64,000 nucleotides of DNA from Chryseobacterium rhizosphaerae (GTDB lineage: Bacteria; Bacteroidota; Bacteroidia; Flavobacteriales; Weeksellaceae): contig NZ_QNUF01000004.1 of NCBI RefSeq assembly GCF_003385455.1, forward strand, positions 124,001 through 188,000, given 5' to 3'. The notes beneath the pieces are model-generated. The model worked only from the letters and a program-made list of their open reading frames with translations. It ran no database searches and was not told the DNA's origin. Positions 7,683 through 16,227 of this stretch are shown here, one piece after another; within the stretch, counting starts at the first letter, position 1; each line of letters begins with the position of its first letter. The position numbers and the translations under genes were made by a program.

Positions 7683-8924
7683 CTATTCTATGAATTCAAG
7701 ATCTTTATCATGGGTTTCTGAGATCGTAAGTGCAGAATAAAAGGCAAGTCCAAATACAATCACTCCTACTATAGCTGCACTCCCAATTACAGAAAAATAA
7801 GCTTTCAGAGAATCAAAAGCCAGAATCATGACAGGAACCAACCCTCTTACCATATTCGGAACCGTAGTGGTTGCTGTATTTCGGATATTGGTTCCGAACT
7901 GTTCTGCGGCCAATGTCACAAACATTGCCCAATACCCCGTTCCAAGGCCCAGCCATATGCAAAACAGATAATATTTTGTTTCAGTATTGGTATTTCCAAA
8001 CAACATAATTGCGGCTCCAATCAGAGTGAAAATCAACATATAAAATATGGCCATTTTACGGGATTTTAATGCATGAGAAATAAAACCACTCATCAGATCA
8101 CCGACAGAAATCCCTACATAAGCCCACATGATTGCTTTTCCGGGATTAAGATCCTTAATTCCAAATTCAGGAGCAAACTGATTGGCTAAAACCGCCAGAA
8201 TACCTATGCAATACCACGTGGGCAAGCCTACGGCAATGCATTTTAAATACCTTATCAAACGGTCTTTATGGGTAAAGAAAGAAAGGAAATCTCCTTTGGA
8301 GACACTTTTATGTTCAATATTTTTATAAATTCCGGATTCTGAGACGCTTATTCTAAGCACTAATAACAGGATTCCCATAACTCCACCAATGATGTAAGAG
8401 ATATTCCATCCCCCTGATAATTCTACGGTCAGCTGAGCGACTACCGCACCCATTAATCCAAATCCGGCAACAACGGATGTCCCAAATGCCCGCAAACTCT
8501 TCGGCAGGCTTTCAGAAACAAGGGTAATTCCGGCTCCAAGCTCTCCGGCGAGACCAATCCCCGCAATGAACCTTAATCCGGCATATTGATACACTAAATG
8601 TTCTTTTGGAAAATAAGGCAGAAAACCACATGCTATATTTGCTATGGAATACACCAGAATAGAGCCGAAAAGTACAGAAAGCCGTCCTTTTTTATCTCCA
8701 AAAATACCCCAGAAGACGCCTCCAATCAGAAGTCCTACCATCTGGCAGTTCAGAATAAAAGTACCGTCAGCATCAGGATTGAGTCCTAAAGCCTTCAGGC
8801 TGGGAATCCTTACAATCCCAAATAAAAGGAGGTCATAGATATCTACAAAATAGCCTAGGGCAGAAATAATAACGGGAATAGAGAAAATGTACTTCATTTT
8901 TGAAGACAGGGACAGTTCTTGCAT
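7683..8924 (-). CDS. MFS transporter
   Basis: Inner-membrane transporter of 413 residues with about 12 hydrophobic segments and the major-facilitator loop signature GIFGDKKGRLSVLFG (about residues 73-87). The sequence places it near the metabolite:H+ symporter type (GYFVDIYDLLLFGI at the first helix), but the substrate cannot be read. It is transcribed alone: the rny terminator lies upstream and the T6SS cassette promoter region downstream. Confidence 0.8.
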   Translation of the reverse strand: MQELSLSSKMKYIFSIPVIISALGYFVDIYDLLLFGIVRIPSLKALGLNPDADGTFILNCQMVGLLIGGVFWGIFGDKKGRLSVLFGSILVYSIANIACGFLPYFPKEHLVYQYAGLRFIAGIGLAGELGAGITLVSESLPKSLRAFGTSVVAGFGLMGAVVAQLTVELSGGWNISYIIGGVMGILLLVLRISVSESGIYKNIEHKSVSKGDFLSFFTHKDRLIRYLKCIAVGLPTWYCIGILAVLANQFAPEFGIKDLNPGKAIMWAYVGISVGDLMSGFISHALKSRKMAIFYMLIFTLIGAAIMLFGNTNTETKYYLFCIWLGLGTGYWAMFVTLAAEQFGTNIRNTATTTVPNMVRGLVPVMILAFDSLKAYFSVIGSAAIVGVIVFGLAFYSALTISETHDKDLEFIE

Positions 8925-8944
8925 TTTTAAATTTTGATAAAAAT

Positions 8945-8976
8945 AAAAAACCTTTCAATTTCTTGAAAGGTTTTTA
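8945..8976 (-). terminator. Rho-independent terminator of rny
   Basis: CCTTTCAA / TTGAAAGG with a TTTC loop, flanked by A and T runs. On the minus strand the stem is followed by T6, 22 bp after the rny stop codon. Confidence 0.8.
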
Positions 8977-8997
8977 TATAATATCTTAATCTGATTA

Positions 8998-10563
8998 TTA
9001 TCTTGCAATATTCACAGCTCTCGTTTCTCTGATTACTGTTACTTTTACCTGACCTGGATAAGTAAGTTCGTTCTGGATCTTTTCAGAGATATCGTAAGAT
9101 AGCTGAGAAGCAATTTCGTCATTTACTTTTCCGCTTTCTACCATTACTCTTAGCTCTCTACCTGCCTGGATTGCATAAGCACTGGACACTCCGTCAAAGC
9201 TTAATGCAGCAGATTCAAGGTCTTTCAGTCTCTGGATATAAGATTCCAATACCTGTCTTCTTGCTCCCGGTCTTGCTCCTGAAATAGCATCGGCTACCTG
9301 AATGATCGGAGATAATAATGATTTCATTTCAATCTCGTCGTGGTGAGCACCAATAGCATTCACTACTTCCGAGTTTTCACCATATTTCTCAGCCCATTGC
9401 ATTCCTAATAAAGCGTGAGGAAGTTCAGACTCCTGCTCAGGCACTTTACCGATATCGTGTAACAGACCAGCTCTCTTAGCTAATTTTACATTTAATCCCA
9501 GCTCAGCAGCCATAGTTGCAGCAATGTTCGCTACCTCTCTTGAGTGCTGTAACAGGTTTTGTCCGTAAGAAGAACGGTACTTCATTCTCCCCACAATTTT
9601 AATCAATTCAGGGTGTAATCCATGGATTCCCAAATCAATAATCGTTCTTTTTCCTACTTCAATGATCTCCTCTTCAATTTGTTTTCTTGTTTTTTCTACT
9701 ACTTCTTCAATTCTTGCAGGGTGGATTCTACCATCTGTAACCAATCTGTGAAGTGATAGTCTTGCGATTTCTCTTCTTACAGGATCAAAACATGAAAGAA
9801 GAATGGCTTCCGGAGTATCATCAACAATAATTTCTACTCCTGTAATCGCTTCCAAAGCACGGATATTTCTACCCTCTCTACCGATAATTCTACCTTTTAC
9901 CTCATCAGATTCAATATTGAAAACTGATACTGAGTTTTCGATAGCCTGTTCTGTTCCGATTCTCTGAATCGTCTGAATAACAATCTTTCTGGCTTCATTC
10001 TTAGCATTCAGCTGAGCTTCTTCCATAATACCCTGAACGTGAGCCTGAGCTCTGGTTTTAGCTTCAGCTTTCATGGTTTCTACCAATTCTGCTTTGGCTT
10101 CATCTGCGGTATAATTAGAAATTTTTTCAAGAACTTCAACCTTTTTAGCGGTAGCAGTATCCAATTCCTGTTGTTTTCTTTCTAAAACTTCATTTTTCTT
10201 AGAATAATCAGCAATCTGCTTATCTAAGTCTTTTTCAAGTTTTCCTACCTTGCTAAGTTCGTCATTCAGTTTGTGTTCTTTGTCTTTTGTTCTTTTTTCT
10301 ACTTCCTGCATTTTCTTTTCTCGAGACTGAATGTCAGCATCATGCTGAGACTTCAATTCCAGGAATTTTTCTTTTGCCTGAAGGTTCTTTTCTTTCTTTA
10401 TGGATTCAGCTTGTACATTAGCTTTTTCTATAAGGTTTTCGGCATTTTTATTGGCATCATCGATGATGAATTTTGCTTTAGTATTCAGTGAGCTTTTGGA
10501 AAAAAACATTCCAACGACAGCCCCGATTACTAAACAAACAACGCCGACTATAACTTCTATCAT
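8998..10563 (-). CDS. rny: Ribonuclease Y
   Basis: Membrane-anchored endoribonuclease that initiates mRNA decay; 521 residues, the normal length. It has an N-terminal membrane helix (residues 2-22) and a long charged coiled coil (about 25-200). The KH domain carries [15 protein letters not shown] and [12 protein letters not shown], and the HD domain carries [12 protein letters not shown] with a later GAHHDEIE. All expected catalytic motifs are intact. It follows zapA and the 6S RNA gene on the same strand and ends in its own terminator. Confidence 0.96.
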   Translation of the reverse strand: MIEVIVGVVCLVIGAVVGMFFSKSSLNTKAKFIIDDANKNAENLIEKANVQAESIKKEKNLQAKEKFLELKSQHDADIQSREKKMQEVEKRTKDKEHKLNDELSKVGKLEKDLDKQIADYSKKNEVLERKQQELDTATAKKVEVLEKISNYTADEAKAELVETMKAEAKTRAQAHVQGIMEEAQLNAKNEARKIVIQTIQRIGTEQAIENSVSVFNIESDEVKGRIIGREGRNIRALEAITGVEIIVDDTPEAILLSCFDPVRREIARLSLHRLVTDGRIHPARIEEVVEKTRKQIEEEIIEVGKRTIIDLGIHGLHPELIKIVGRMKYRSSYGQNLLQHSREVANIAATMAAELGLNVKLAKRAGLLHDIGKVPEQESELPHALLGMQWAEKYGENSEVVNAIGAHHDEIEMKSLLSPIIQVADAISGARPGARRQVLESYIQRLKDLESAALSFDGVSSAYAIQAGRELRVMVESGKVNDEIASQLSYDISEKIQNELTYPGQVKVTVIRETRAVNIAR

Positions 10564-10603
10564 AATTTATATTGAGTTTTAATTGTATTTATATTTTTCA
10601 ATA

Positions 10604-10775
10604 AAAAAAGCCCACAATAATCCAGGGATTGAGAGTAAACTCCTAATCAACACGATTTGAACTGATTTCCACTATCTGTAATCCGGGAATCCGGCACGCC
10701 ATTTAATGGACATTCGTTCGGCAATTGCTTAGCGTTGAGTTTACCTTTAATGTGTTAGAATTATTGTAGGCAGTC
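10604..10775 (-). ncRNA. ssrS: 6S RNA (flavobacterial type)
   Basis: About 170 nt on the minus strand between zapA and rny. The ends pair in a 14-bp closing stem (plus-strand 10759-10772 with 10610-10623), followed by a T7 run. A second perfect 8-bp stem (GTAAACTC with GAGTTTAC; 10737-10744 and 10633-10640) lies inside it, enclosing a large central region with small hairpins. A long rod with an internal bubble is the 6S architecture, and 6S genes commonly follow zapA. 6S RNA binds the housekeeping RNA polymerase holoenzyme. Rfam has a flavobacterial 6S family; a covariance search was not run. Confidence 0.75.
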
Positions 10776-10793
10776 TTTTTCAGGAAAAAAAAT

Positions 10794-11081
10794 CTATTTC
10801 CCGATTTCATTCAACGATTGATTAATCTGTGCTAACCTCTCGTTGGTAGAATTAATATTTTTTTCGTAGTTAACAGAAACTACTTCTGCATTGGTTCCCA
10901 GTTTAAGGGCACACATGGCTAAAGCATCCTGTTTATCTCTTACGTCAAAGTTTTGTTCAAAATCTTTAATCATATTCTCTATCTGCTTCCCTACTTTACG
11001 CAACGTTTCTTCTTCTGCTGCGGGTACGTTCAGCGGATATACTCTTCCTGCAATGTTTACGGTTATTCTCCTTACCTCCAT
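10794..11081 (-). CDS. zapA: Cell division protein ZapA
   Basis: Small cytoplasmic protein of 95 residues that stabilises FtsZ filaments at the division ring. The N-terminal VRRITVNIAGRVYPLNVPAAEEETLRKVG is the typical ZapA beta-domain, followed by a coiled-coil tail. Its ATG overlaps the stop of the upstream coiled-coil gene (TAATG), implying translational coupling. The 6S RNA follows immediately downstream, as in many bacteria. Confidence 0.92.
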   Translation of the reverse strand: MEVRRITVNIAGRVYPLNVPAAEEETLRKVGKQIENMIKDFEQNFDVRDKQDALAMCALKLGTNAEVVSVNYEKNINSTNERLAQINQSLNEIGK

Positions 11082-11383
11082 TATAATCCACTGTTTTGAA
11101 GCTGTGCAATACAGAAATCTATTTCTTTCACCAATCTGTTGATATGATTTTTCATTAACCTATTGTGTTCAGGATTTCCTGATATTGCTGAATAAAGTTT
11201 TATATTTTTTTGTTCTTCTGCTAATACCTGATTTCTTCGTCTTTCCTCATCATATTTCACTTTCAGTTCTTCATGCTCAACACTTAGTTCTGATAAACTT
11301 TCAGTAAGATTTTTATAATTCTTTTGTAGAGCCAAAATCTTTTTTTCTAATTCTGAAAAATTGTTTTCTAAATCTTGAAGCAT
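11081..11383 (-). CDS. Coiled-coil protein upstream of zapA, ZapB-like
   Basis: About 100 residues, almost wholly predicted coiled coil (LENNFSELEKKILALQKNYK onward), with a conserved-looking C-terminal segment HINRLVKEIDFCIAQL. I chose the ATG at 11383. The frame is open further to a TTG at 11473, which would add a hydrophobic N-terminal helix, but that TTG lies in the U-tract of the upstream terminator. The TAATG overlap with zapA suggests a shared role in division, and ZapB in other bacteria is a small coiled-coil partner of ZapA. I see no sequence proof of homology. Confidence 0.6.
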   Translation of the reverse strand: MLQDLENNFSELEKKILALQKNYKNLTESLSELSVEHEELKVKYDEERRRNQVLAEEQKNIKLYSAISGNPEHNRLMKNHINRLVKEIDFCIAQLQNSGL

Positions 11384-11471
11384 TTCAGGTTTGTATATTC
11401 TAACTAGAAGCAAAAATAAAAAAATAATAACACTAACAAAAATAAAAAGCCTTATATTTTGGTATACCCAC

Positions 11472-11500
11472 AAAAAAGGAGATGCTAAAGCACCTCCTTT
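11472..11500 (-). terminator. Rho-independent terminator after porT
   Basis: On the minus strand GGAGGTGC-TTTA-GCATCTCC is followed by TTTTTTG, 26 bp after the porT stop. One stem position is a G.U pair only in the minus-strand transcript, which supports that orientation. Confidence 0.85.
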
Positions 11501-11522
11501 GTATTTTTAATATGAATTTTTC

Positions 11523-12305
11523 TTATTCAAATTTCAGAACAAACATGATTGCTCTTGTCTGTAATGTAGAAACTGCGGACGCCCAGTAAGGAGGTGTATT
11601 GGCATTATCAGCTACTTTTTCGTTATTCATGAAAAATGTTCCTCTAATGGCAGGAGTCAGTTTAAATTTGTTGAAATAAAACTGGATTCCCATTTCAGCA
11701 GACCATGCAAAGTTGTGCGTGGTAGATCTGAAAATCCCTTGCATATTATCATCCGTAGAAGCTGCATTAGACTGAAGATTTACAATATAGTTTACCCCAG
11801 CTGCAACGTAAGGCCTTGAATTGTACCATCTTTGCCCATGAAGTTCCAAAAGCACGGGAACATCAATCAACGTAGATTTGATTTCTCTCACTTTATCTTT
11901 ATCCTGTAAAGGGAACGGCATGAAAGGAGGATTGGTTAAAGATCCACCTGCATAGATGTCATTAGATTGAGTATTAAAAGTCAACTGTCTTTGTGCAAAC
12001 TGTAAACCTGGTTCTATTCTCACGTCCAGATAGTCGTTCAGTCTCCATTTTGCAATAAGCCCGGCACCGAAACTGTAGCTTTCTTTAGAAGTTACAAGAT
12101 TCTGATTATCGTTCATCCCATATCTTGGGTGCAATACGATGCGGTAGTCCAGTCTATTCCCGTTCAAATAAAAACCCCAACTGAATTTCTGCTCGTCGAA
12201 GTCTTCCAACTTGTCCATTCTGTTTCGGGTTCTAAATTGCGCGTCTGCAAAAACGGCAACATTTACTGAGGCTAAAACCAGTGCTCTTAATAAAAATTTA
12301 TTCAT
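11523..12305 (-). CDS. porT: PorT-family outer-membrane protein, type IX secretion
   Basis: Predicted outer-membrane beta-barrel of 260 residues with a signal peptide (cleavage after ...VFADA) and a C-terminal strand ending LKFE. The body reads like the PorT/SprT family (SWGFYLNGNRLDYRIVLHP, RIEPGLQFAQRQLTF, VPVLLELHGQRW). PorT is needed for type IX secretion and gliding in Bacteroidota. It directly follows ubiE with a 3-bp gap, an order also seen in other flavobacteria as I recall, and is followed by a strong terminator. Confidence 0.85.
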   Translation of the reverse strand: MNKFLLRALVLASVNVAVFADAQFRTRNRMDKLEDFDEQKFSWGFYLNGNRLDYRIVLHPRYGMNDNQNLVTSKESYSFGAGLIAKWRLNDYLDVRIEPGLQFAQRQLTFNTQSNDIYAGGSLTNPPFMPFPLQDKDKVREIKSTLIDVPVLLELHGQRWYNSRPYVAAGVNYIVNLQSNAASTDDNMQGIFRSTTHNFAWSAEMGIQFYFNKFKLTPAIRGTFFMNNEKVADNANTPPYWASAVSTLQTRAIMFVLKFE

Positions 12306-12308
12306 AGG

Positions 12309-13040
12309 TTACTTTGTTGCTTTATAAATTGTGGCTATACCTAAACTTAGTTTTTTATATTCTACTTTCTTAAATCCCGTATCTAAAAGAATTTGCTTCA
12401 TCTTCTCCCCGAAAGGAAAAGCATTTACAGAATCCGGAAGGTATGTGTATGCCCTATTATCTTTGGAAACCATTCTGCCAATGGCAGGTAATATATTTTT
12501 AAAATAAAACATATACAGTGGTCCCATCAACCCCTCAACCTTTGAAAACTCCAGTATATAAACACTTTTGTTATCCTTAACTACTCTTCTTAACTCTGCT
12601 AAACCTTTGGTAAGATTTTCAAAATTCCTTACTCCAAATGCAACGGAAACAGCATCAAATCTATTGTCCTCGAAAGGTAAATTTTCTGCATCTCCTTTTT
12701 GCATGGAAATTTTGCCGTCTAATTTAAGTTTTTTTATTTTAATAACGCCAACATTCAGCATTTGTTGTGATAAATCTAAACCAACTACTTTTGAGCCGGT
12801 TCCTTTTTCGATGGTAATAGCCAGATCTCCCGTTCCTGTAGCCACATCCAGCACTTCCTGCGGGTTATCATTTTTCATCCATTTTACCAGTTTATTTCTC
12901 CATAAAACATCAATTTTCATGGATAAAACACGGTTTAAAAGGTCGTACTTCGGTGCAATATTGTCGAACATATCCTCTACCTGGCTCTTCTTAGTAGCCT
13001 CTGAATTGTAGGGAGTAACTTTGGTGATATCTTTTGTCAA
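12309..13040 (-). CDS. ubiE: Demethylmenaquinone methyltransferase
   Basis: Class I SAM-dependent methyltransferase of 243 residues making the final C-methylation in menaquinone synthesis; menaquinone is the usual quinone of this group. It carries SAM motif I (EVLDVATGTGDLAI, about residues 64-77), the MFDNIAPKYDLLNRVLSMKID opening block and VSVAFGVRNF. Length is normal. It lies 3 bp after the upstream membrane-anchored gene and 3 bp before porT, so the three are probably one operon. Confidence 0.95.
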   Translation of the reverse strand: MTKDITKVTPYNSEATKKSQVEDMFDNIAPKYDLLNRVLSMKIDVLWRNKLVKWMKNDNPQEVLDVATGTGDLAITIEKGTGSKVVGLDLSQQMLNVGVIKIKKLKLDGKISMQKGDAENLPFEDNRFDAVSVAFGVRNFENLTKGLAELRRVVKDNKSVYILEFSKVEGLMGPLYMFYFKNILPAIGRMVSKDNRAYTYLPDSVNAFPFGEKMKQILLDTGFKKVEYKKLSLGIATIYKATK

Positions 13041-13043
13041 AAC

Positions 13044-13613
13044 TTAAAACTTGTAATATTCTTTATAATAATTTAGGTAATCCTGCTTTCTGAAGATTTT
13101 GGATCTTGATTCCACTTTCTGGATATTTTTGATCACTTTATCGTAATCTTCATCCACATTGTAATAAAAATCTTCAGTGTAAAGCTTATTGAAGCGCTTT
13201 GCTCCTCCGAAATAATCTTTTCCGTCAATTTTAGTCTTATCAAGCGCTAAAAGTAACGAATCTTTTTTAAGGTTATATCCGTAGTACTGATCGTTAACAT
13301 AATAATCCTGGTGGGAAATGTTAATCAAACCACGAAGTTTGTTTACTTCAAATGCTGAATCGTAAAGCATTTTTTTATTCTGATCGAAAACCTGAATAGA
13401 GTTTTTTCCCTTATTCAAATCCACATGCACATACTGCCCCGCTGAGATGATTCCTTCAGAACCGTTATTGATTTTAAAGTAATACGTATTGGGGGTAGGA
13501 TTATCTACAACATAATAATTCTTCTTAGCTAAAAAAAGGAAGTAGATCCCAAAGGCAACGATAAACGCCACAGCTGCAATGAGTAAGCCTTTTAAGGACG
13601 GATTGTTTTTCAT
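13044..13613 (-). CDS. Membrane-anchored protein of unknown function
   Basis: 189 residues: one N-terminal membrane helix (about residues 8-28) and a soluble, Tyr- and Lys-rich remainder with alternating beta-like pattern (NTYYFKINNGSEGIISAGQY). I do not recognise the family. It is first in the unit with ubiE and porT, 3 bp before ubiE. The periplasmic or cell-surface placement is inferred from the single helix and short basic N-terminus. Confidence 0.75.
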   Translation of the reverse strand: MKNNPSLKGLLIAAVAFIVAFGIYFLFLAKKNYYVVDNPTPNTYYFKINNGSEGIISAGQYVHVDLNKGKNSIQVFDQNKKMLYDSAFEVNKLRGLINISHQDYYVNDQYYGYNLKKDSLLLALDKTKIDGKDYFGGAKRFNKLYTEDFYYNVDEDYDKVIKNIQKVESRSKIFRKQDYLNYYKEYYKF

Positions 13614-13635
13614 AGATTGTAAAGTACAATTTTTG

Positions 13636-13643
13636 CAAATTTA
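13636..13643 (-). promoter_or_regulatory. Promoter -7 element for the ubiE-porT operon
   Basis: TAAATTTG on the minus strand, a match to the flavobacterial TAnnTTTG -7 element, lies 22 bp upstream of the start at 13613. No clear -33 TTTG partner is seen. Confidence 0.45.
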
Positions 13644-13680
13644 ATAATATTTTTAATTCTCCGTTATTAATATTAATTAT

Positions 13681-13688
13681 TAACTTTG
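13681..13688 (+). promoter_or_regulatory. Promoter -7 element for the ketoacyl synthase gene
   Basis: TAACTTTG matches TAnnTTTG exactly, 26 bp upstream of the ATG at 13715. It is back-to-back with the minus-strand element, fitting a divergent intergenic region. Confidence 0.5.
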
Positions 13689-13714
13689 CATCTTTAAAAA
13701 AATCATATAAACGA

Positions 13715-14782
13715 ATGCCGAATACGATCATTATTGGCTCTGGATCTTACATTCCGAACAGAGTTATTGGTAGAGATTACTTCATGAATTCTGAGTTCTA
13801 CACAGAGGATGGGGTAAAGATAGAAAAGCCTGTGGAAGAAACTATTGCGAAGTTTGTAGAAATTACAGAAATAGAAAACAGGAGATTCATTGAGGACGGT
13901 CTTTCCAATTCACAGATCGGTTATGAAGCCGCAAAAATTGCCCTTGAAGACGCAAAAGTAGACGGCGAAGAACTGGATTATATTATTTACGCGAGCAATT
14001 TTGGAGAGGTTACCGAGAATGGATATGCTGATTTCATGCCTACTATGGCTGCAAGAGTAAAGAATAAACTAGGCATAAAAAACAGAAAATGCGTAACATA
14101 CGATATGCTTTTCGGGTGCCCGGGATGGGTAGAAGCAATGATTTTAGCAGATAATTTAATTAAAGCTAAAGTTGCAAAAACCATTTTAGTAATCGGAGGA
14201 GAAACCCTAAGCCGTGTTACAGATCCACACGACAGAAACAGAATGATCTTCGCTGACGGTGCCGGAGCAGTCGTGGTAAAAGCTACCGATAACGAAAATG
14301 TAGGAATTATTGCCCACAATACAATCTGTGACAATGGCCCTGAATTAAATTATCTTGAGAATGCACCCTCTATCAACAAAGAAGTAGATCAAAGACGTCT
14401 TTATGTAAGAATGCTGGGAAGAAAAATCTACGAGTACGCTCTTAAAAATGTACCTGTTGCGATTAAAGATACAATTACAGATGCAGGACTTTCTATTGAA
14501 GATATAGATAAAATCCTTATCCACCAGGCCAATGCCAAAATGGATTATGCTATGATTGAAAGACTTCACAGGCTTTATGACATCAAAGAATATGATCATT
14601 CGATCTCTCCAATGACAATTCAGGATTTTGGAAATACCTCTGTAGCAACCATTCCAACCATGTATGATTTAATAATTAAAGGAAAAATGGATGGTCAATC
14701 GTTTAAAGAGAATGGGAATGTTGTGATGACTTCGGTAGGTGCCGGAATGAACATCAATGCTCTCGTTTACAGATTTCCTTAA
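13715..14782 (+). CDS. 3-oxoacyl-ACP synthase III family protein
   Basis: Thiolase-fold condensing enzyme of 355 residues, somewhat longer than housekeeping FabH (~320). The catalytic set is intact: Cys135 in LFGCPGWVE, His270 in IHQANAKMD and Asn307 in FGNTSVAT. Such enzymes condense an acyl-CoA with malonyl-ACP. Divergent residues around the active site and the longer N-terminus (YFMNSEFYTEDGVKIEKP) suggest a specialised acyl donor rather than the primary FabH. It stands alone, with its own promoter element and a terminator. Confidence 0.88.
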   Translation: MPNTIIIGSGSYIPNRVIGRDYFMNSEFYTEDGVKIEKPVEETIAKFVEITEIENRRFIEDGLSNSQIGYEAAKIALEDAKVDGEELDYIIYASNFGEVTENGYADFMPTMAARVKNKLGIKNRKCVTYDMLFGCPGWVEAMILADNLIKAKVAKTILVIGGETLSRVTDPHDRNRMIFADGAGAVVVKATDNENVGIIAHNTICDNGPELNYLENAPSINKEVDQRRLYVRMLGRKIYEYALKNVPVAIKDTITDAGLSIEDIDKILIHQANAKMDYAMIERLHRLYDIKEYDHSISPMTIQDFGNTSVATIPTMYDLIIKGKMDGQSFKENGNVVMTSVGAGMNINALVYRFP

Positions 14783-14807
14783 AAGATAATTTTTAACATA
14801 AAAATAT

Positions 14808-14844
14808 AAAAAGCACAAAGGAAGTCTTCTTTTGTGCTTTTTTT
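14808..14844 (+). terminator. Rho-independent terminator
   Basis: AAGCACAAAGGAAG pairs with the complementary segment ending TTTGTGCTT across a two-base loop (one bulge), then T7. It lies 26 bp after the ketoacyl synthase stop. Confidence 0.8.
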
Positions 14845-14856
14845 GAAAACAGACTT

Positions 14857-16062
14857 ATGCAAAAGAACTTTTTAATCATTGCCGGAATTTTCCTGTTTCT
14901 GGAAATTTACATCTATCAGGCCATAAGAACTCTGACCGATAATTTTTGGTTACGAACTGGATATTGGGTAATATCGTTACTTATTTATGGAGTTTTCGCT
15001 TATGAAGTAACTCATTATCAGAGATCGGACCGCAGTACGATAAGACCTCAAATTATGATTTCATTATTTTTGATATTTATCTTTCCGAAAATTTTCGTGG
15101 TTTTATTTTTATTAATTGATGATTTATTCAGAATAGGGGGCTACTTTGTAAATATGATAGGCTCTAAGGAAACATTCTTCCCGGAAAGAAGGAAATTTCT
15201 GAGTCTTGTAGGTCTGGGAATGGGAGGTGTTCTCTCAGCCCTTTTCATAGATGGAATTACTTTTGGCAAGTATCGCCATACCGTAAGAAGAGTTAAGGTA
15301 AAGTTCGCCAATCTTCCAAAGAGCTTCAAAGGATATAAGATCATTCAGATTTCTGATGTTCATAGCGGAAGTTTCTCTGATCCGGACAAATTGAAGCATG
15401 CAGTAGATCTTATCAATGAACAGAAGCCCGATTTGGTTTTATTCACAGGAGACATGGTGAATAATGTAGCTGATGAATTCAAACCTTTCATTCCTCTTTT
15501 TTCAAAAATAAAGGCTAAAGACGGCAAGTTTGCAGTCCTTGGAAACCATGATTACGGTGATTACGTAAGCTGGACTTCTCCGGATGCCAAAAAGAAAAAT
15601 CTTGATACGCTGATCGACTATGAGAAGCAGGCAGGTTTTGATATGCTGAGAAATGAAAACAGGGTTATTGAAAAAAACGGAGAAAAATTGTACATCCTGG
15701 GCGTTGAAAACTGGGGACTGAAACCATTTCCACAGTTCGGAAAGATCGATGACGCTTTAAAAGGAGTTCCGGAATCCGCTACAAAGATTTTAATGAGCCA
15801 TGACCCTACCCATTTTGATTATGTGGTAAAAAAACACCCCGCAGACATCCACCTGACCCTTTCAGGACATACACATGGGATGCAGTTTGGGTTGGATCTA
15901 AAGAATATAAAATGGTCACCGGTTCAGTACCGTTATCCAAAATGGGCAGATTTATATGAAAGTGAAGGTAAATTCCTGTATGTCAACAGGGGCTTTGGAG
16001 TGCTTGGATATCCGGGAAGAGTGGGCGTACTGCCTGAGATCACTCTTTTTGAATTGAGTTAG
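14857..16062 (+). CDS. Membrane-bound metallophosphoesterase
   Basis: 401 residues: about four N-terminal membrane helices (residues 5-135, including an RRKFLSLVGLGMGG stretch) and a calcineurin-like phosphoesterase domain from about residue 155. All five metal-binding motifs are visible: QISDVHSG, FTGDMVNN, GNHDYGD, SHDP and SGHTHGMQ. YkuE/YaeI-like relatives hydrolyse lipid or nucleotide phosphoesters; the substrate here is not determinable. The active site should face the periplasm if the last helix exits outward. Confidence 0.85.
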   Translation: MQKNFLIIAGIFLFLEIYIYQAIRTLTDNFWLRTGYWVISLLIYGVFAYEVTHYQRSDRSTIRPQIMISLFLIFIFPKIFVVLFLLIDDLFRIGGYFVNMIGSKETFFPERRKFLSLVGLGMGGVLSALFIDGITFGKYRHTVRRVKVKFANLPKSFKGYKIIQISDVHSGSFSDPDKLKHAVDLINEQKPDLVLFTGDMVNNVADEFKPFIPLFSKIKAKDGKFAVLGNHDYGDYVSWTSPDAKKKNLDTLIDYEKQAGFDMLRNENRVIEKNGEKLYILGVENWGLKPFPQFGKIDDALKGVPESATKILMSHDPTHFDYVVKKHPADIHLTLSGHTHGMQFGLDLKNIKWSPVQYRYPKWADLYESEGKFLYVNRGFGVLGYPGRVGVLPEITLFELS

Positions 16063-16175
16063 TGGGAATGAAGTGAGAGAGCTGGAGCGTTTGAGAGCAA
16101 AAAAGGTTTGAGCATGCAGAAGCAGCGTTCGAAGCTCAAAGTTTAGAGTAAGAGAAATCAAATGGAAAAAGGATT

Positions 16176-16227
16176 CCTAACCTCTATTACCTAACCTCCA
16201 CTACCTATCATCTGCAACCTGCAACCT
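16176..16227. repeat. Low-complexity spacer repeat
   Basis: Reiterated CTAACCT / CTATTAC / CTACCTATC / CTGCAACCT words run up to, and include, the stop codon of the convergent deacetylase-like gene. The preceding 16063-16175 is non-coding with no hairpin I can see. Confidence 0.6.

Noticed and set aside
13987..14334. 115-codon frame on the minus strand
   Set aside because: Antisense to the ketoacyl synthase active-site region, which is clearly the real coding sense.
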